A stretch of DNA of 64,000 nucleotides from Roseburia lenta (GTDB lineage: Bacteria > Bacillota > Clostridia > Lachnospirales > Lachnospiraceae). The first letter of the stretch is position 1; every line of letters starts with the position of its first letter. The stretch is taken from contig NZ_JACOPG010000002.1 in NCBI RefSeq assembly GCF_014287435.1, positions 674,111 through 738,110 on the forward strand, written 5' to 3'. Below are positions 39,186 to 47,020 of this stretch, piece by piece. The position numbers and the translations under genes were made by a program. The notes under the pieces were generated by a model, which was not told where the DNA came from, did no database searches, and saw nothing but the letters and a program-made list of their open reading frames with translations.

Positions 39186-41688
39186 AGATATGAGAAAAAA
39201 TAAAGAGATCAGTTTGGCATGCTTTCTCTTAATCTTAGGAATAGCCGTTAGTTTGATCAGTGGTATGATCATCATACAGAGTGATCGCGCCAGACTATAT
39301 TATGTCATGGATGAAAGTTTTGACACGATCAAGTCCAGGATCGTGCGATGGAATAACTATGAGGTCGGAGACCGCACCAAGAGCGAGGTCCGTCTTTTGG
39401 ACAAGGCAAAGGAGTTGAGCCGTTGCCTAAAGCGGGAGGAAGCCTCAGATGCTCTCTTAGAGCAGTATGCCTATGAGCAGCGTCTGGACGGTATTCTGGT
39501 AACGGATGCGGACAATGTGCCGACATACGGTTGGGGAGAGATTGATGAGTCTGTCTGGGATGAATTTTTGAATAACGATGTTTCGTATGATGCATCCCAC
39601 TATCCGGAAAATTCTTATGCGACCCGTATGGATATCGGGGGTAGCCAGTACGATTTTGCCATTGTTTCCCGGCAGGATCAGGTGGGCTGTGTGGCAGTTT
39701 TATCGGAAAAAAGAGAGATCTTTGCCAAGGACGAGATCAGCATACAAACGCTTTTAGATGATTTTATCTTTGAATTAAAGGGCACGGCTGTCATTGCATC
39801 CGGGGATGAGATCATCAGTACCAACGATGAAGAACTCAAAGGCAAATGCCTACAGGACTGGCTAAAGATGAGTGCAGAAGATTTTGGGGAATTGAACCAG
39901 ACCAGTAATCTGATCCGCCTGACGATAAATGGCAGACATCTGTGTGGCGAGGTGCGCCGGGTGGAAGGCTATGATATTTATATCTTTTTCCCGGAGGTCA
40001 AGGTCTATTCCACCTTTATCATGACGGAAAGTTTTGGGATCATCTTGTATGTGCTTGCCTGTATTCTTTTCTTATTCCTGCGTTACAAACAGGAAGAAAA
40101 GAACCGGGAAAAAAGTGCAGAGCAACTGCGTACCATCAGTTCTATCAGCCGGGTCTATAGTTTTGTTTTGCTCATAGATTTGGGGACGGACTCCTGGAAG
40201 GTCTTAAAATCCGCGGATAAGATGGAGAGTGCGCTCAGTCAGGGCAGTGACGTAAAATATATGCTGAAAAGATATGCAGAGCATGTTTTGACTGAAGCCT
40301 ATCAGGAGGATTTTCTGCGCTTTTCGGATATGGCGGATATGGCGGCGCGTGTCGCAGGTAAGACCTATGTTTCCTGTGTCATGGAAGAAAAAAATGCCAA
40401 GTGGGAACAACTGTTTTTTGTGCCGCAAAAATATGATGAGGACGGAAAATTACAGGAAGTTATCTTTCTGTGCCGGGATGTGTCGACCGAGAAGAAAAAG
40501 GAGATCCACTATCAGAACAGTCTGCGCCGTTCTGTGGAACATGCAGAGCGTGCAAGCGTGGCAAAGACAGACTTCCTTCGACGGATGAGCCACGATATCC
40601 GGACACCAATCAATGGCATTAAGGGTATGATCGAGATCAGCCGATATTATGCAGGTGACGAGGAAAAGCAGGAGGAATGTCGTCAGAAGATCGTCAGCGC
40701 CTCCAGTTTCCTTTTGGATCTGGTCAATAATGTGCTGGATATGAATAAGTTGGAGTCCGGCCAGGTGCGTCTGGAGCAAAAGCCTTTTGACCTCTTGGAA
40801 TTATTCCGGGAAACGGTATCACTGGTTGAGGTACAGGCGGTAGAGTGCCAGGTCGATTTTCAGGTGGACGTTTGCAAGGGGGTACACTGGAATGTTTTAG
40901 GCAGTCCACTGCACCTGCGCCAGATCTTGCAGAATATCATGAGCAATGCCATCAAGTACAACCGTGAGGGAGGGACTGTGCATGTCAGCGTAGAGGAAAC
41001 CGGATCGACCAGAAAGATGGCGATCTTTGTCTTTACCTGTCAGGACACCGGACTTGGCATGTCGGAAGAATTTCAAAAGCGTGCCTTTGAGCCGTTTGCC
41101 CAGGAAAATGCATCTGCCAGAACTTCCTATGCCGGAACCGGTCTGGGACTGCCGATCGCCAAGGAGTTGACGGAAAAGATGGGTGGCAGCATCCACTTTA
41201 CCAGCCAGCAGGGGCAGGGAACGACCTTTACCATAGAATTGCGTTTCAAACTTGCCGACCATGTGGAGGATAAGGAGGACAGCGAGGACCAGGACATCTG
41301 TCTGGATGGCATCCATGTTCTTTTGGTAGAAGATAATGATCTCAACATGGAGATTGCGCAGTTTATCCTTGAAAATGCGGGCGCGGCTGTGACCAAAGCA
41401 TGGAACGGACAGGAGGCAGTAGACTGTTTCCTGCAATCCGAGGGCGGCACCTATGACATCATCCTGATGGATATTATGATGCCGGTCATGGACGGACTGG
41501 ATGCGGCGCGCTGTATCCGTTCCCTGGATCGGTCGGATGCAAAGAGTGTGCCGATCTTTGCCATAACAGCCAATGCCTTTAGTGATGACAAGGAGCGCAG
41601 TTACAAGGCTGGCATGAACGAACACATATCCAAGCCTATCATTAAAAAAGATTTACTACGGATTATGAAAAAATACATACCAAAGTAG
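39175..41688 (+). CDS. Hybrid sensor histidine kinase with receiver domain
   Basis: An 837-residue membrane kinase. A membrane segment near residue 13-32 and another near 280-300 bracket a 250-residue extracellular sensor. A linker leads to HisKA (FLRRMSHDIRTPINGIKGM, phosphorylated His473), HATPase (SNAIKYNREGG, DTGLGM, GTGLGLPIAKEL) and a C-terminal receiver (LLVEDNDLNMEIA, phosphoacceptor Asp766 in ILMDIMMPVMDG, KPI near the end). I prefer ATG 39175, with GGAG at 39163-39166; ATG 39190 is an alternative. It works with the upstream lipoprotein and Hpt protein. An HD-GYP-like remnant follows. Confidence 0.92.
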   Translation: MQSRDMRKNKEISLACFLLILGIAVSLISGMIIIQSDRARLYYVMDESFDTIKSRIVRWNNYEVGDRTKSEVRLLDKAKELSRCLKREEASDALLEQYAYEQRLDGILVTDADNVPTYGWGEIDESVWDEFLNNDVSYDASHYPENSYATRMDIGGSQYDFAIVSRQDQVGCVAVLSEKREIFAKDEISIQTLLDDFIFELKGTAVIASGDEIISTNDEELKGKCLQDWLKMSAEDFGELNQTSNLIRLTINGRHLCGEVRRVEGYDIYIFFPEVKVYSTFIMTESFGIILYVLACILFLFLRYKQEEKNREKSAEQLRTISSISRVYSFVLLIDLGTDSWKVLKSADKMESALSQGSDVKYMLKRYAEHVLTEAYQEDFLRFSDMADMAARVAGKTYVSCVMEEKNAKWEQLFFVPQKYDEDGKLQEVIFLCRDVSTEKKKEIHYQNSLRRSVEHAERASVAKTDFLRRMSHDIRTPINGIKGMIEISRYYAGDEEKQEECRQKIVSASSFLLDLVNNVLDMNKLESGQVRLEQKPFDLLELFRETVSLVEVQAVECQVDFQVDVCKGVHWNVLGSPLHLRQILQNIMSNAIKYNREGGTVHVSVEETGSTRKMAIFVFTCQDTGLGMSEEFQKRAFEPFAQENASARTSYAGTGLGLPIAKELTEKMGGSIHFTSQQGQGTTFTIELRFKLADHVEDKEDSEDQDICLDGIHVLLVEDNDLNMEIAQFILENAGAAVTKAWNGQEAVDCFLQSEGGTYDIILMDIMMPVMDGLDAARCIRSLDRSDAKSVPIFAITANAFSDDKERSYKAGMNEHISKPIIKKDLLRIMKKYIPK

Positions 41689-41718
41689 GACAGAAGTCTA
41701 TTATATTGGTATATAGGT

Positions 41719-41859
41719 AGTTTCGCGGAAAGGCGGATAAATAATTATGACAAAACGATCTCAGCCCAGATCGTATCTTTAGCGGATGTCTATGTGGCAC
41801 TGAGCGGGATATCCGCAGAGAAGCCGTGAGCATGCACAGAGAATCCGAAAAGAAATAAA
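41719..41859 (+). pseudogene. Remnant of an HD-GYP-domain protein
   Basis: Translating 41719-41829 gives a stop-bounded piece containing KTISAQIVSLADVYVALSG. This strongly resembles the RIVALADVYDAL core of HD-GYP phosphodiesterases. After a one-frame shift the DNA continues as REAVSMHRESEKK, resembling the following KEAxSHE helix. No start codon, ribosome site or the catalytic HD pair is present. It looks like the decayed 3' part of a response regulator or phosphodiesterase gene that once followed the kinase. The match is short and rests on motif recognition. Confidence 0.45.
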
Positions 41860-41872
41860 TAAAAGAAAAAAG

Positions 41873-41912
41873 AACGCCAAAGCCGACGCAGAGCCAGTTT
41901 TGGCGTTTCCTT
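41873..41912. terminator. Terminator between the kinase unit and oleate hydratase
   Basis: AACGCCAAA (41873-41881) pairs with TTTGGCGTT (41899-41907), with an A-rich run upstream and T-run downstream, so it can serve both strands. Confidence 0.75.
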
Positions 41913-41941
41913 AATTCAAGATTTATTTTTTAATGATGGGC

Positions 41942-43735
41942 TTATTCGATCAGACCGCTGTTTTTCAGCAGGATCTCCACATCGGTTCCCTTGACCTTCT
42001 TGAGCAGGACTTTCAGGGCTTCTTTTTCTGCAAAGGAAAGTTTTACATCTGTGATCGGTTTCTTGTCGATTGCATAGTAGCATGCACGCAGGAGTTCGCG
42101 CACGTCATATTTACTTCCCCATACTTCAGGAACACCGCGGTCAATATCAAGTAGTGTGTAAACAGATTCCATGCCGGTACGCATAGAGTATTCAATGGTA
42201 AAGATGGTATCTCTCGGTGTCTCGGTAAACTGACCTAAGAAAGCAAAGTTGACAGAGCCTTCCGGTACGACCTTTGGACGATCCTCATTCTTTCTTGGCT
42301 GGAAGAAAGCATTGATAAATGGCATAAAGCATGTGGTTGTGTTGCAGGCATTTTCTGCCAGATCCGGGATCTCCTTTGGATCCACGCCGATATGATAGAG
42401 CCATTCTTCGCAGACCTCCTTACCGGTACAGTCACGCATGGCTTTCTTTACAAAGTTTCCTTCCTTGTTGGTATTGAGGGCATAGAGCCAGACAAGGACC
42501 ATATTCTTATCCTGAGCCTTGAACTGTGGCTGACGGTTGATGGTCCAGGACAGATACCAGTTTTCGGTACTATCCTTTACTGTGACGATACCACCGGTCG
42601 TTACCTTGCCGTCTCTCGGATCACGCTTGCAGATATCCTTGATCTTGCTGATGATCTTTTCATCGGAAGTGGCAACAGTCGCGCTCATCCAGTTGGTTGC
42701 TTCGTAGTCATCACAGAAGTTATCCGGGTTACCGAATTCACCGTGCTTTGCCTGTCTTGCAATATTTTTCCACAGATCCCATGACTCGCCGGCACCATTT
42801 TTTACCTTAGAAAGATCCGGTACATGGGTCTGGTCGCCGTAGCAGGAAGTATCGGTGCAGCAGCCGTTTGTGATGAATACAAGATCATCCTCTACCAGAT
42901 CCAATGTCTGCTCCTCGCCGTCCTTGATATATACGATCTGGCGTGCGATCTTCTTGTCGCCGACCGTTTCAATGACAACATTCTTTACATCCATGCCGTA
43001 CTCGATCTGTACTCCATGTGCTGTCAGATAGTTGACAAGCGGCATGATGAGGCTTTCGTACTGATTGTACTTGGTAAAACGAAGGGCACTAAAGTCCGGG
43101 AGCCCATCAATATGGTGCACATAACGGCAAAGGTAACGCTTCATCTCCAGGGCACTTGACCAGCGCTGGAAAGCAAACATAGTCTGCCAATAGAGCCAGA
43201 AGTTGGTATCCCAGAATGAATCCGGCAGCACTTCGGAGATCTTCTTGCCTTCCAATTCTTTTTCCGGTGTGATAAAGAGTTTGGAAAGTGCCTGTGCGCT
43301 TGCCTTATCCAGCCCGAATTTCTTGTCTGTGTGAGCGTCCTGACCGCGATTTACGGTAGCACGGCAGAGAGAATAGTTCGGGTCATGCTTGTTGAGCCAG
43401 TAATATTCGTCCAGAACAGAGATTTCCGGGTTTTCCATGGAAGGCACATCACGGAACATATCCCACATGACTTCAAAGTGGTTATCCATTTCACGTCCGC
43501 CTCTCATAAAGAAGCCCTTGGTAATATCTTTTCTTCCATCGCATGAACCGCCGGCGAGGGTCAGTTTTTCCAAAAGGTGGATATGCTCGCCCTTCATTTG
43601 ACCATCACGCACCAGATAAAAAGCTGCGGTCAGACCGGCAAGTCCGGTTCCGATGATGTATGCGGATTTTTTGTCGACACCCTCCGGTTTCTCCGGATGT
43701 GCGAATGATTCATAAGTTCCTGCTGAGTAATACAT
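41942..43735 (-). CDS. ohyA: Oleate hydratase (myosin-cross-reactive antigen family)
   Basis: An FAD-dependent fatty acid double-bond hydratase that converts oleate or linoleate to 10-hydroxy fatty acids, a detoxification common in gut bacteria. The 597 residues match the family. An FAD Rossmann motif AYIIGTGLAGLTAAFYLVRD lies near residue 30. Other family features are LLEKLTLAGGSCDG, FFMRGGREMDNHFEVMWDMF, FAFQRWSSALEMKRYL and FITNGCCTDTS. ATG 43735 has AAGGAGG upstream; an earlier in-frame ATG at 43783 does not. A TetR regulator is divergent in function but on the same strand upstream, separated by its own terminator. Confidence 0.94.
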   Translation of the reverse strand: MYYSAGTYESFAHPEKPEGVDKKSAYIIGTGLAGLTAAFYLVRDGQMKGEHIHLLEKLTLAGGSCDGRKDITKGFFMRGGREMDNHFEVMWDMFRDVPSMENPEISVLDEYYWLNKHDPNYSLCRATVNRGQDAHTDKKFGLDKASAQALSKLFITPEKELEGKKISEVLPDSFWDTNFWLYWQTMFAFQRWSSALEMKRYLCRYVHHIDGLPDFSALRFTKYNQYESLIMPLVNYLTAHGVQIEYGMDVKNVVIETVGDKKIARQIVYIKDGEEQTLDLVEDDLVFITNGCCTDTSCYGDQTHVPDLSKVKNGAGESWDLWKNIARQAKHGEFGNPDNFCDDYEATNWMSATVATSDEKIISKIKDICKRDPRDGKVTTGGIVTVKDSTENWYLSWTINRQPQFKAQDKNMVLVWLYALNTNKEGNFVKKAMRDCTGKEVCEEWLYHIGVDPKEIPDLAENACNTTTCFMPFINAFFQPRKNEDRPKVVPEGSVNFAFLGQFTETPRDTIFTIEYSMRTGMESVYTLLDIDRGVPEVWGSKYDVRELLRACYYAIDKKPITDVKLSFAEKEALKVLLKKVKGTDVEILLKNSGLIE

Positions 43736-43761
43736 AATGTTTACCTCCTTCATTTCTTTGT

Positions 43762-43782
43762 ACCTGTAGTATAGGTTTGTCA
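43762..43782 (-). promoter_or_regulatory. Candidate ohyA promoter/operator
   Basis: TTGACA on the minus strand (43782-43777) lies over an imperfect palindrome ACCTGTAGTATAGGT (43762-43776). No -10 is well placed, so the promoter call is weak. The palindrome is a candidate TetR site. Confidence 0.3.
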
Positions 43783-43809
43783 AAGAAAAAGGAAAATAAA
43801 CAAAAAAGA

Positions 43810-43836
43810 CCCCATGATAATTTTTTTATCATGGGG
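43810..43836 (-). terminator. Terminator after the TetR gene
   Basis: Perfect 11-bp stem CCCCATGATAA/TTATCATGGGG. On the minus strand it is followed by TCTTTTTTGTTT. Confidence 0.8.
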
Positions 43837-43880
43837 GTATGATTGTAAATAATTTTATCAAATCCGGTCTTTTGATAAAA

Positions 43881-44438
43881 TCAGTGGTCACATAGACGAT
43901 GTAGGGCTGCCGACAGGTTTCCCTGGATGACAATGGCAAGACGCTCGACCAGTTTTTCCGGGTCTTCTTTCATGTCATCGGCGACCCAGTCCAACATGAG
44001 CCCGACCAGGACATAGGAGTAGATCTGTGCGATAAAATCCTTGTCTGTCTGCTTGACAAAGAGTCCTTCGGACTGCTCCTCGATCACATCGACTAAGAGT
44101 TTATCGGTCAGCGGCATGAGGTATTTTTCTACACGTTCCCGGCTGACGCAGTGGTAGACATTCATGATGAATGGCTTATTTTCCTGCACAGCGTAAAAGA
44201 TCTGTAACAGCCCCTGCTCCCAGGTATCATAGGTCTTTTTGTTGTTCAAGGCTTTCTCGGCATCTTCCAGACAGGACCATTCCACCAGATCATAGATATC
44301 CTTGAAATGATAGTAAAAGGTCATGCGGTTGATACCGCAATCTGCCGTAATATCGTTGATCGTTATTTTATCCAGCGGCTTTTGTAAAAGAAGATTTTTC
44401 AGTGATGTCTCTAGGGCACGCTTGGTTACTTGTGACAT
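43881..44438 (-). CDS. TetR-family transcriptional regulator
   Basis: A 185-residue repressor with the TetR helix-turn-helix (ALETSLKNLLLQKPLDKITI, DITADCGINRMTFYYHFKDI) and a helical ligand domain. The N-terminal style resembles the DhaS/YcnC-like group. ATG 44438 is preceded by AGGAGA; an in-frame ATG at 44456 is less likely. It is the last gene of a GNAT-TetR run and sits just upstream of oleate hydratase, which it may control in response to fatty acids. That link is inferred from position only. Confidence 0.85.
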   Translation of the reverse strand: MSQVTKRALETSLKNLLLQKPLDKITINDITADCGINRMTFYYHFKDIYDLVEWSCLEDAEKALNNKKTYDTWEQGLLQIFYAVQENKPFIMNVYHCVSRERVEKYLMPLTDKLLVDVIEEQSEGLFVKQTDKDFIAQIYSYVLVGLMLDWVADDMKEDPEKLVERLAIVIQGNLSAALHRLCDH

Positions 44439-44456
44439 GAGGTCTCCTTTCTGCAC

Positions 44457-45008
44457 TTACATTTTCGGAACGATATAACCATAGAGATAATGATCGCGCC
44501 AGCGATTTTGCAAAAATACCTTATCTACCAGCAGACCTTCCTTGTGGAAGCCCAGTTTTTTCAAAAGGCAGATAGAGGGGGTGTTGTCCGGCAGTACAAG
44601 TGCCTCGTAGCGGCGGATGCCGATGTCTCCCGAAACAATACGGATGCCTGCCTTGATCGCTTCGTAGCAGTAGCCTTTTCGCCAGAAATGCTGATCCATC
44701 TTGTAGCCTAACTGGGCAGAAGAATAGATATTCGGCGAAATGTTGTGGAAACTGACCGTGCCGATGATACGGTCGGGATTATCTTTTTCAAAGATCCAGA
44801 AACGTAGCATATGTAACTTCAGGATCTCCTGATACTCGTAGGTCAAAAGGTTTTTCTGATGCTCCAGACTGTAAAAGTCATTTCCGATCAGGGGTTCAAA
44901 CTGCTCAAAGATCGCAGCGTTGTCTTTGTAAAATTGTAATACCTTTTCGGCATCATCTGCGGAAAGGATACGCAGAATCAGGCGGTCGGTCGTCTGTTCA
45001 AGATTCAC
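44457..45008 (-). CDS. GNAT-family N-acetyltransferase (RimJ/RimL-like)
   Basis: A 183-residue acetyl-CoA-dependent transferase. It starts TTDRLILRILSADDAEKVLQ, continues IIGTVSFHNISPNIYSSAQL and carries GYKMDQHFWRKGYCYEAI, the acetyl-CoA-binding region (normally Q/RxxGxG/A, here WRKGYC), and SICLLKKLGFHKEG near the end. These enzymes acetylate ribosomal protein N-termini, antibiotics or small amines; the substrate is unknown. It starts four bases after the nrdG-type gene and ends 18 bases before TetR. Confidence 0.88.
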   Translation of the reverse strand: MNLEQTTDRLILRILSADDAEKVLQFYKDNAAIFEQFEPLIGNDFYSLEHQKNLLTYEYQEILKLHMLRFWIFEKDNPDRIIGTVSFHNISPNIYSSAQLGYKMDQHFWRKGYCYEAIKAGIRIVSGDIGIRRYEALVLPDNTPSICLLKKLGFHKEGLLVDKVFLQNRWRDHYLYGYIVPKM

Positions 45009-45012
45009 TCAC

Positions 45013-45711
45013 TTAACCTCGGATTTCTACCTTATTCAGAAAGGCGGATAATATTTGGACAAATTCCTGCATGGTCTTATCGTCCGGTGCGTGAAATCCC
45101 GGGTGCAGGACATCCGGCGATTCCTTGTATGGCTGGAGATAGTAGGCTTTGGCGCCGGATAACCACATACCGATAGCGGTCATATCCTTTGTCTCATGGA
45201 GTTCCTGGCAAACAGTCGTGCGGAACTCGTAATCGACTTTTTTGGAAGCTTTTAAGATCTCCACCGATTCGGCGATCGCATCCAGATCAAACTCATCCGC
45301 GTGGACGATATCTGCATATTTTGTCCGGCATTGCTTGATATCCATGGCAACATAGTCCACAAAGCGGTCTTTGACCAGAGAGCGGAGCATGTCAGGGTTG
45401 GTCCCGTTGGTGTCCAGTTTTACCTTGTAGCCCAGGAGTTTGATCTGGCGGATAAAGTCCGGAAGATCCCGGTTCAAGGTCGGTTCTCCACCACTGATGA
45501 CAACGCCGTCCAGGACATTTCTTCTTTTGCGCAGATGATCAAAAATATCATCTTTTGTGTATGGTTTGATGTCGTTCAGCCCGACGATCAGATCACCATT
45601 GTGGCAGTAAGGACAGCGGAAGTTACAGCCTCCGGTAAAGAGGGTTGTAGCAACACGCCCCGGATAGTCAACCAAGGTTGTTTTCTGCATTCCATATATT
45701 TTTACAGTCAT
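45013..45711 (-). CDS. nrdG: Anaerobic ribonucleotide reductase-activating protein (NrdG2-type radical SAM)
   Basis: A 232-residue radical SAM enzyme with the cluster motif CNFRCPYC (Cys29, Cys33, Cys36) and the glycine-rich VVISGGEPTLN. The start KTTLVDYPGRVATTLFTGGC is typical of the second type of NrdG activase, which puts the glycyl radical on class III ribonucleotide reductase. No nrdD is present in the window, so the partner must lie elsewhere. It could also activate another glycyl-radical enzyme. Confidence 0.85.
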   Translation of the reverse strand: MTVKIYGMQKTTLVDYPGRVATTLFTGGCNFRCPYCHNGDLIVGLNDIKPYTKDDIFDHLRKRRNVLDGVVISGGEPTLNRDLPDFIRQIKLLGYKVKLDTNGTNPDMLRSLVKDRFVDYVAMDIKQCRTKYADIVHADEFDLDAIAESVEILKASKKVDYEFRTTVCQELHETKDMTAIGMWLSGAKAYYLQPYKESPDVLHPGFHAPDDKTMQEFVQILSAFLNKVEIRG

Positions 45712-45788
45712 AGTGTTACTCCATTTCTTATCGTGTTATAATGAAACCAATCAAAAACATTATAACAGTTTGGTGGAGGTTTTACCAT

Positions 45789-46292
45789 ATGGCACTGAAA
45801 GAGAAAATCGAAAAGAACAGACAGGAAAAACATGACGAGAAGTACATGAAGATGGCACTCAAGGAGGCAAAAAAGGCATACGATCTCAACGAAGTACCGA
45901 TTGGCTGCGTGATCGTGCGCGATGATAAAGTCATCGGCAAGGGCTACAACAAGCGCAACACGGACAAGAATGTACTTTCCCATGCGGAATTGATCGCAAT
46001 GAAGCAGGCATGTAAAAAGACAGGTGACTGGCGACTGGAGGACTGTACCATGTATGTGACCCTTGAGCCATGCCAGATGTGTGCAGGTGCTATGGTGCAG
46101 GCGAGATTGAAAAAAGCGGTTATCGGCAGCATGAATGCCAAGGCGGGCTGCGCCGGATCCGTCCTTAACATTTTACAGATGGATGCTTTCAATCATCAGG
46201 TCGAGGTTGAGCGCGGTGTCCTCGAAGATGAGTGTTCAGCCCTCTTAAGCGGATTTTTCGCAGATCTGCGTGAGCAGAAGAAGCAGTTTTAG
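45789..46292 (+). CDS. tadA: tRNA-specific adenosine deaminase
   Basis: Converts adenosine-34 of tRNA-Arg(ACG) to inosine. The zinc and catalytic motifs are SHAELIA (His65, Glu67) and EPCQMCAGAM (Cys95, Cys98), and the substrate region is PIGCVIVRDDKVIGKGYN. ATG 45789 follows GGAGG at 45775-45779, giving 167 residues; an upstream frame from 45741 overlaps the promoter. It lies next to the SRP RNA gene, a pairing frequent in Firmicutes. Confidence 0.95.
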   Translation: MALKEKIEKNRQEKHDEKYMKMALKEAKKAYDLNEVPIGCVIVRDDKVIGKGYNKRNTDKNVLSHAELIAMKQACKKTGDWRLEDCTMYVTLEPCQMCAGAMVQARLKKAVIGSMNAKAGCAGSVLNILQMDAFNHQVEVERGVLEDECSALLSGFFADLREQKKQF

Positions 46293-46343
46293 GGAGGAAA
46301 ATCCGCAAGATCATATGAAGGTTGATAGAATGATGGGTTTTGA

Positions 46344-46372
46344 TTGACAAATGTGTCATAATCCCATACAAT
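46344..46372 (+). promoter_or_regulatory. SRP RNA promoter
   Basis: TTGACA (46344-46349), 17-base spacer, TACAAT (46367-46372), about seven bases before the RNA 5' end. Confidence 0.7.
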
Positions 46373-46379
46373 GCAAATG

Positions 46380-46520
46380 GCGGCCTCCACAAGTGGCGTT
46401 GATACTTGGGTCTTGCGCGACGGATGCCTACGAATCGTGTCAGGTCAGGAATGGAGCAGCACTAAGAAGGAGTTTCCGGGTGCCGCAAGGGTGCCTGGGT
46501 TGAGCAGGCTGTGGAGGTAA
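46380..46520 (+). ncRNA. ffs: Signal recognition particle RNA
   Basis: The conserved Ffh-binding helix is visible: GTGTCAGGTCAGGAATGGAG followed by CAGCACTAAG, with the GGAA tetraloop at about 46447-46450. The ends pair as GCCTCCACA and TGTGGAGG (about 46383-46391 with 46511-46518), closing the long hairpin. The returning strand GGTGCCTGGGTTGAGCAGGC matches the family. The length (about 140 bases) fits a short bacterial form lacking an Alu domain. The 5' end is inferred from the promoter, so boundaries are good to a few bases. Confidence 0.9.
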
Positions 46521-46540
46521 CGCTATGAAAGACAATTTCA

Positions 46541-46566
46541 GGGAGATCAAGGTATCTCCCTTTTTT
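46541..46566 (+). terminator. Terminator after SRP RNA
   Basis: GGGAGAT/ATCTCCC (46541-46547 with 46554-46560) and six T. From here to 46727 I see no further feature except the RBS of the next gene. Confidence 0.85.
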
Positions 46567-46727
46567 ACATTATGAATTAAAGTCATCTGCGCGCAAAGGG
46601 CAGCCTGAGCGTAAAGATACGGGATTTTATAGGTGTTTGATAGGGAAAGTCTCTGTATCTTTGGATGCAGGGACTTTTTCATATTATAGGTAAAAGCACA
46701 CTCTTCATAAAAGAAAGGAGCATACTG

Positions 46728-46976
46728 ATGGATACCAGAGTAGCAATTCTTGCGATCGTGGTGGAGGAGCGTGACAAGGCAGAAGAACTCAACCACGTCC
46801 TGCATGCATATGGCAAATATATCATCGGGCGCATGGGGATCCCTTATGAAAAACGCGGGATCTCACTGATCAGCGTCGCCGTAGATGCACCCCAGGATGT
46901 GATCAGTGCCATGTCGGGAAAGATCGGCAATATTGAGGGGGTAACGGCAAAAGCCGTCTATTCCAAATTGCAGTAA
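46728..46976 (+). CDS. TM1266-type iron-only hydrogenase system regulator
   Basis: An 82-residue ferredoxin-fold (ACT/NikR-like) protein: VAILAIVVEERDKAEELNHV, then GRMGIPYEKRGISLISVAVD, then MSGKIGNIEGVTAKAVYSK. It matches the small protein repeatedly found beside [FeFe]-hydrogenase maturases and named after TM1266. There is no DNA-binding motif, so it probably works as a small-molecule-binding regulator. AAAGGAG (46714-46720) precedes ATG 46728. HydE starts 44 bases downstream. Confidence 0.85.
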   Translation: MDTRVAILAIVVEERDKAEELNHVLHAYGKYIIGRMGIPYEKRGISLISVAVDAPQDVISAMSGKIGNIEGVTAKAVYSKLQ

Positions 46977-47020
46977 GTGACGCTTGGATAATAGCGAAAG
47001 AAAAGAGAAAAAGGAGAGAA

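Noticed and set aside
40897..41625. 242-codon minus-strand frame opposite the hybrid kinase
   Set aside because: The sense strand carries intact HATPase and receiver motifs; no start signal is present on the antisense.
46440..46805. 121-codon minus-strand frame over the SRP RNA
   Set aside because: It overlaps the SRP RNA, its terminator and the start of the TM1266-type gene, and looks random.
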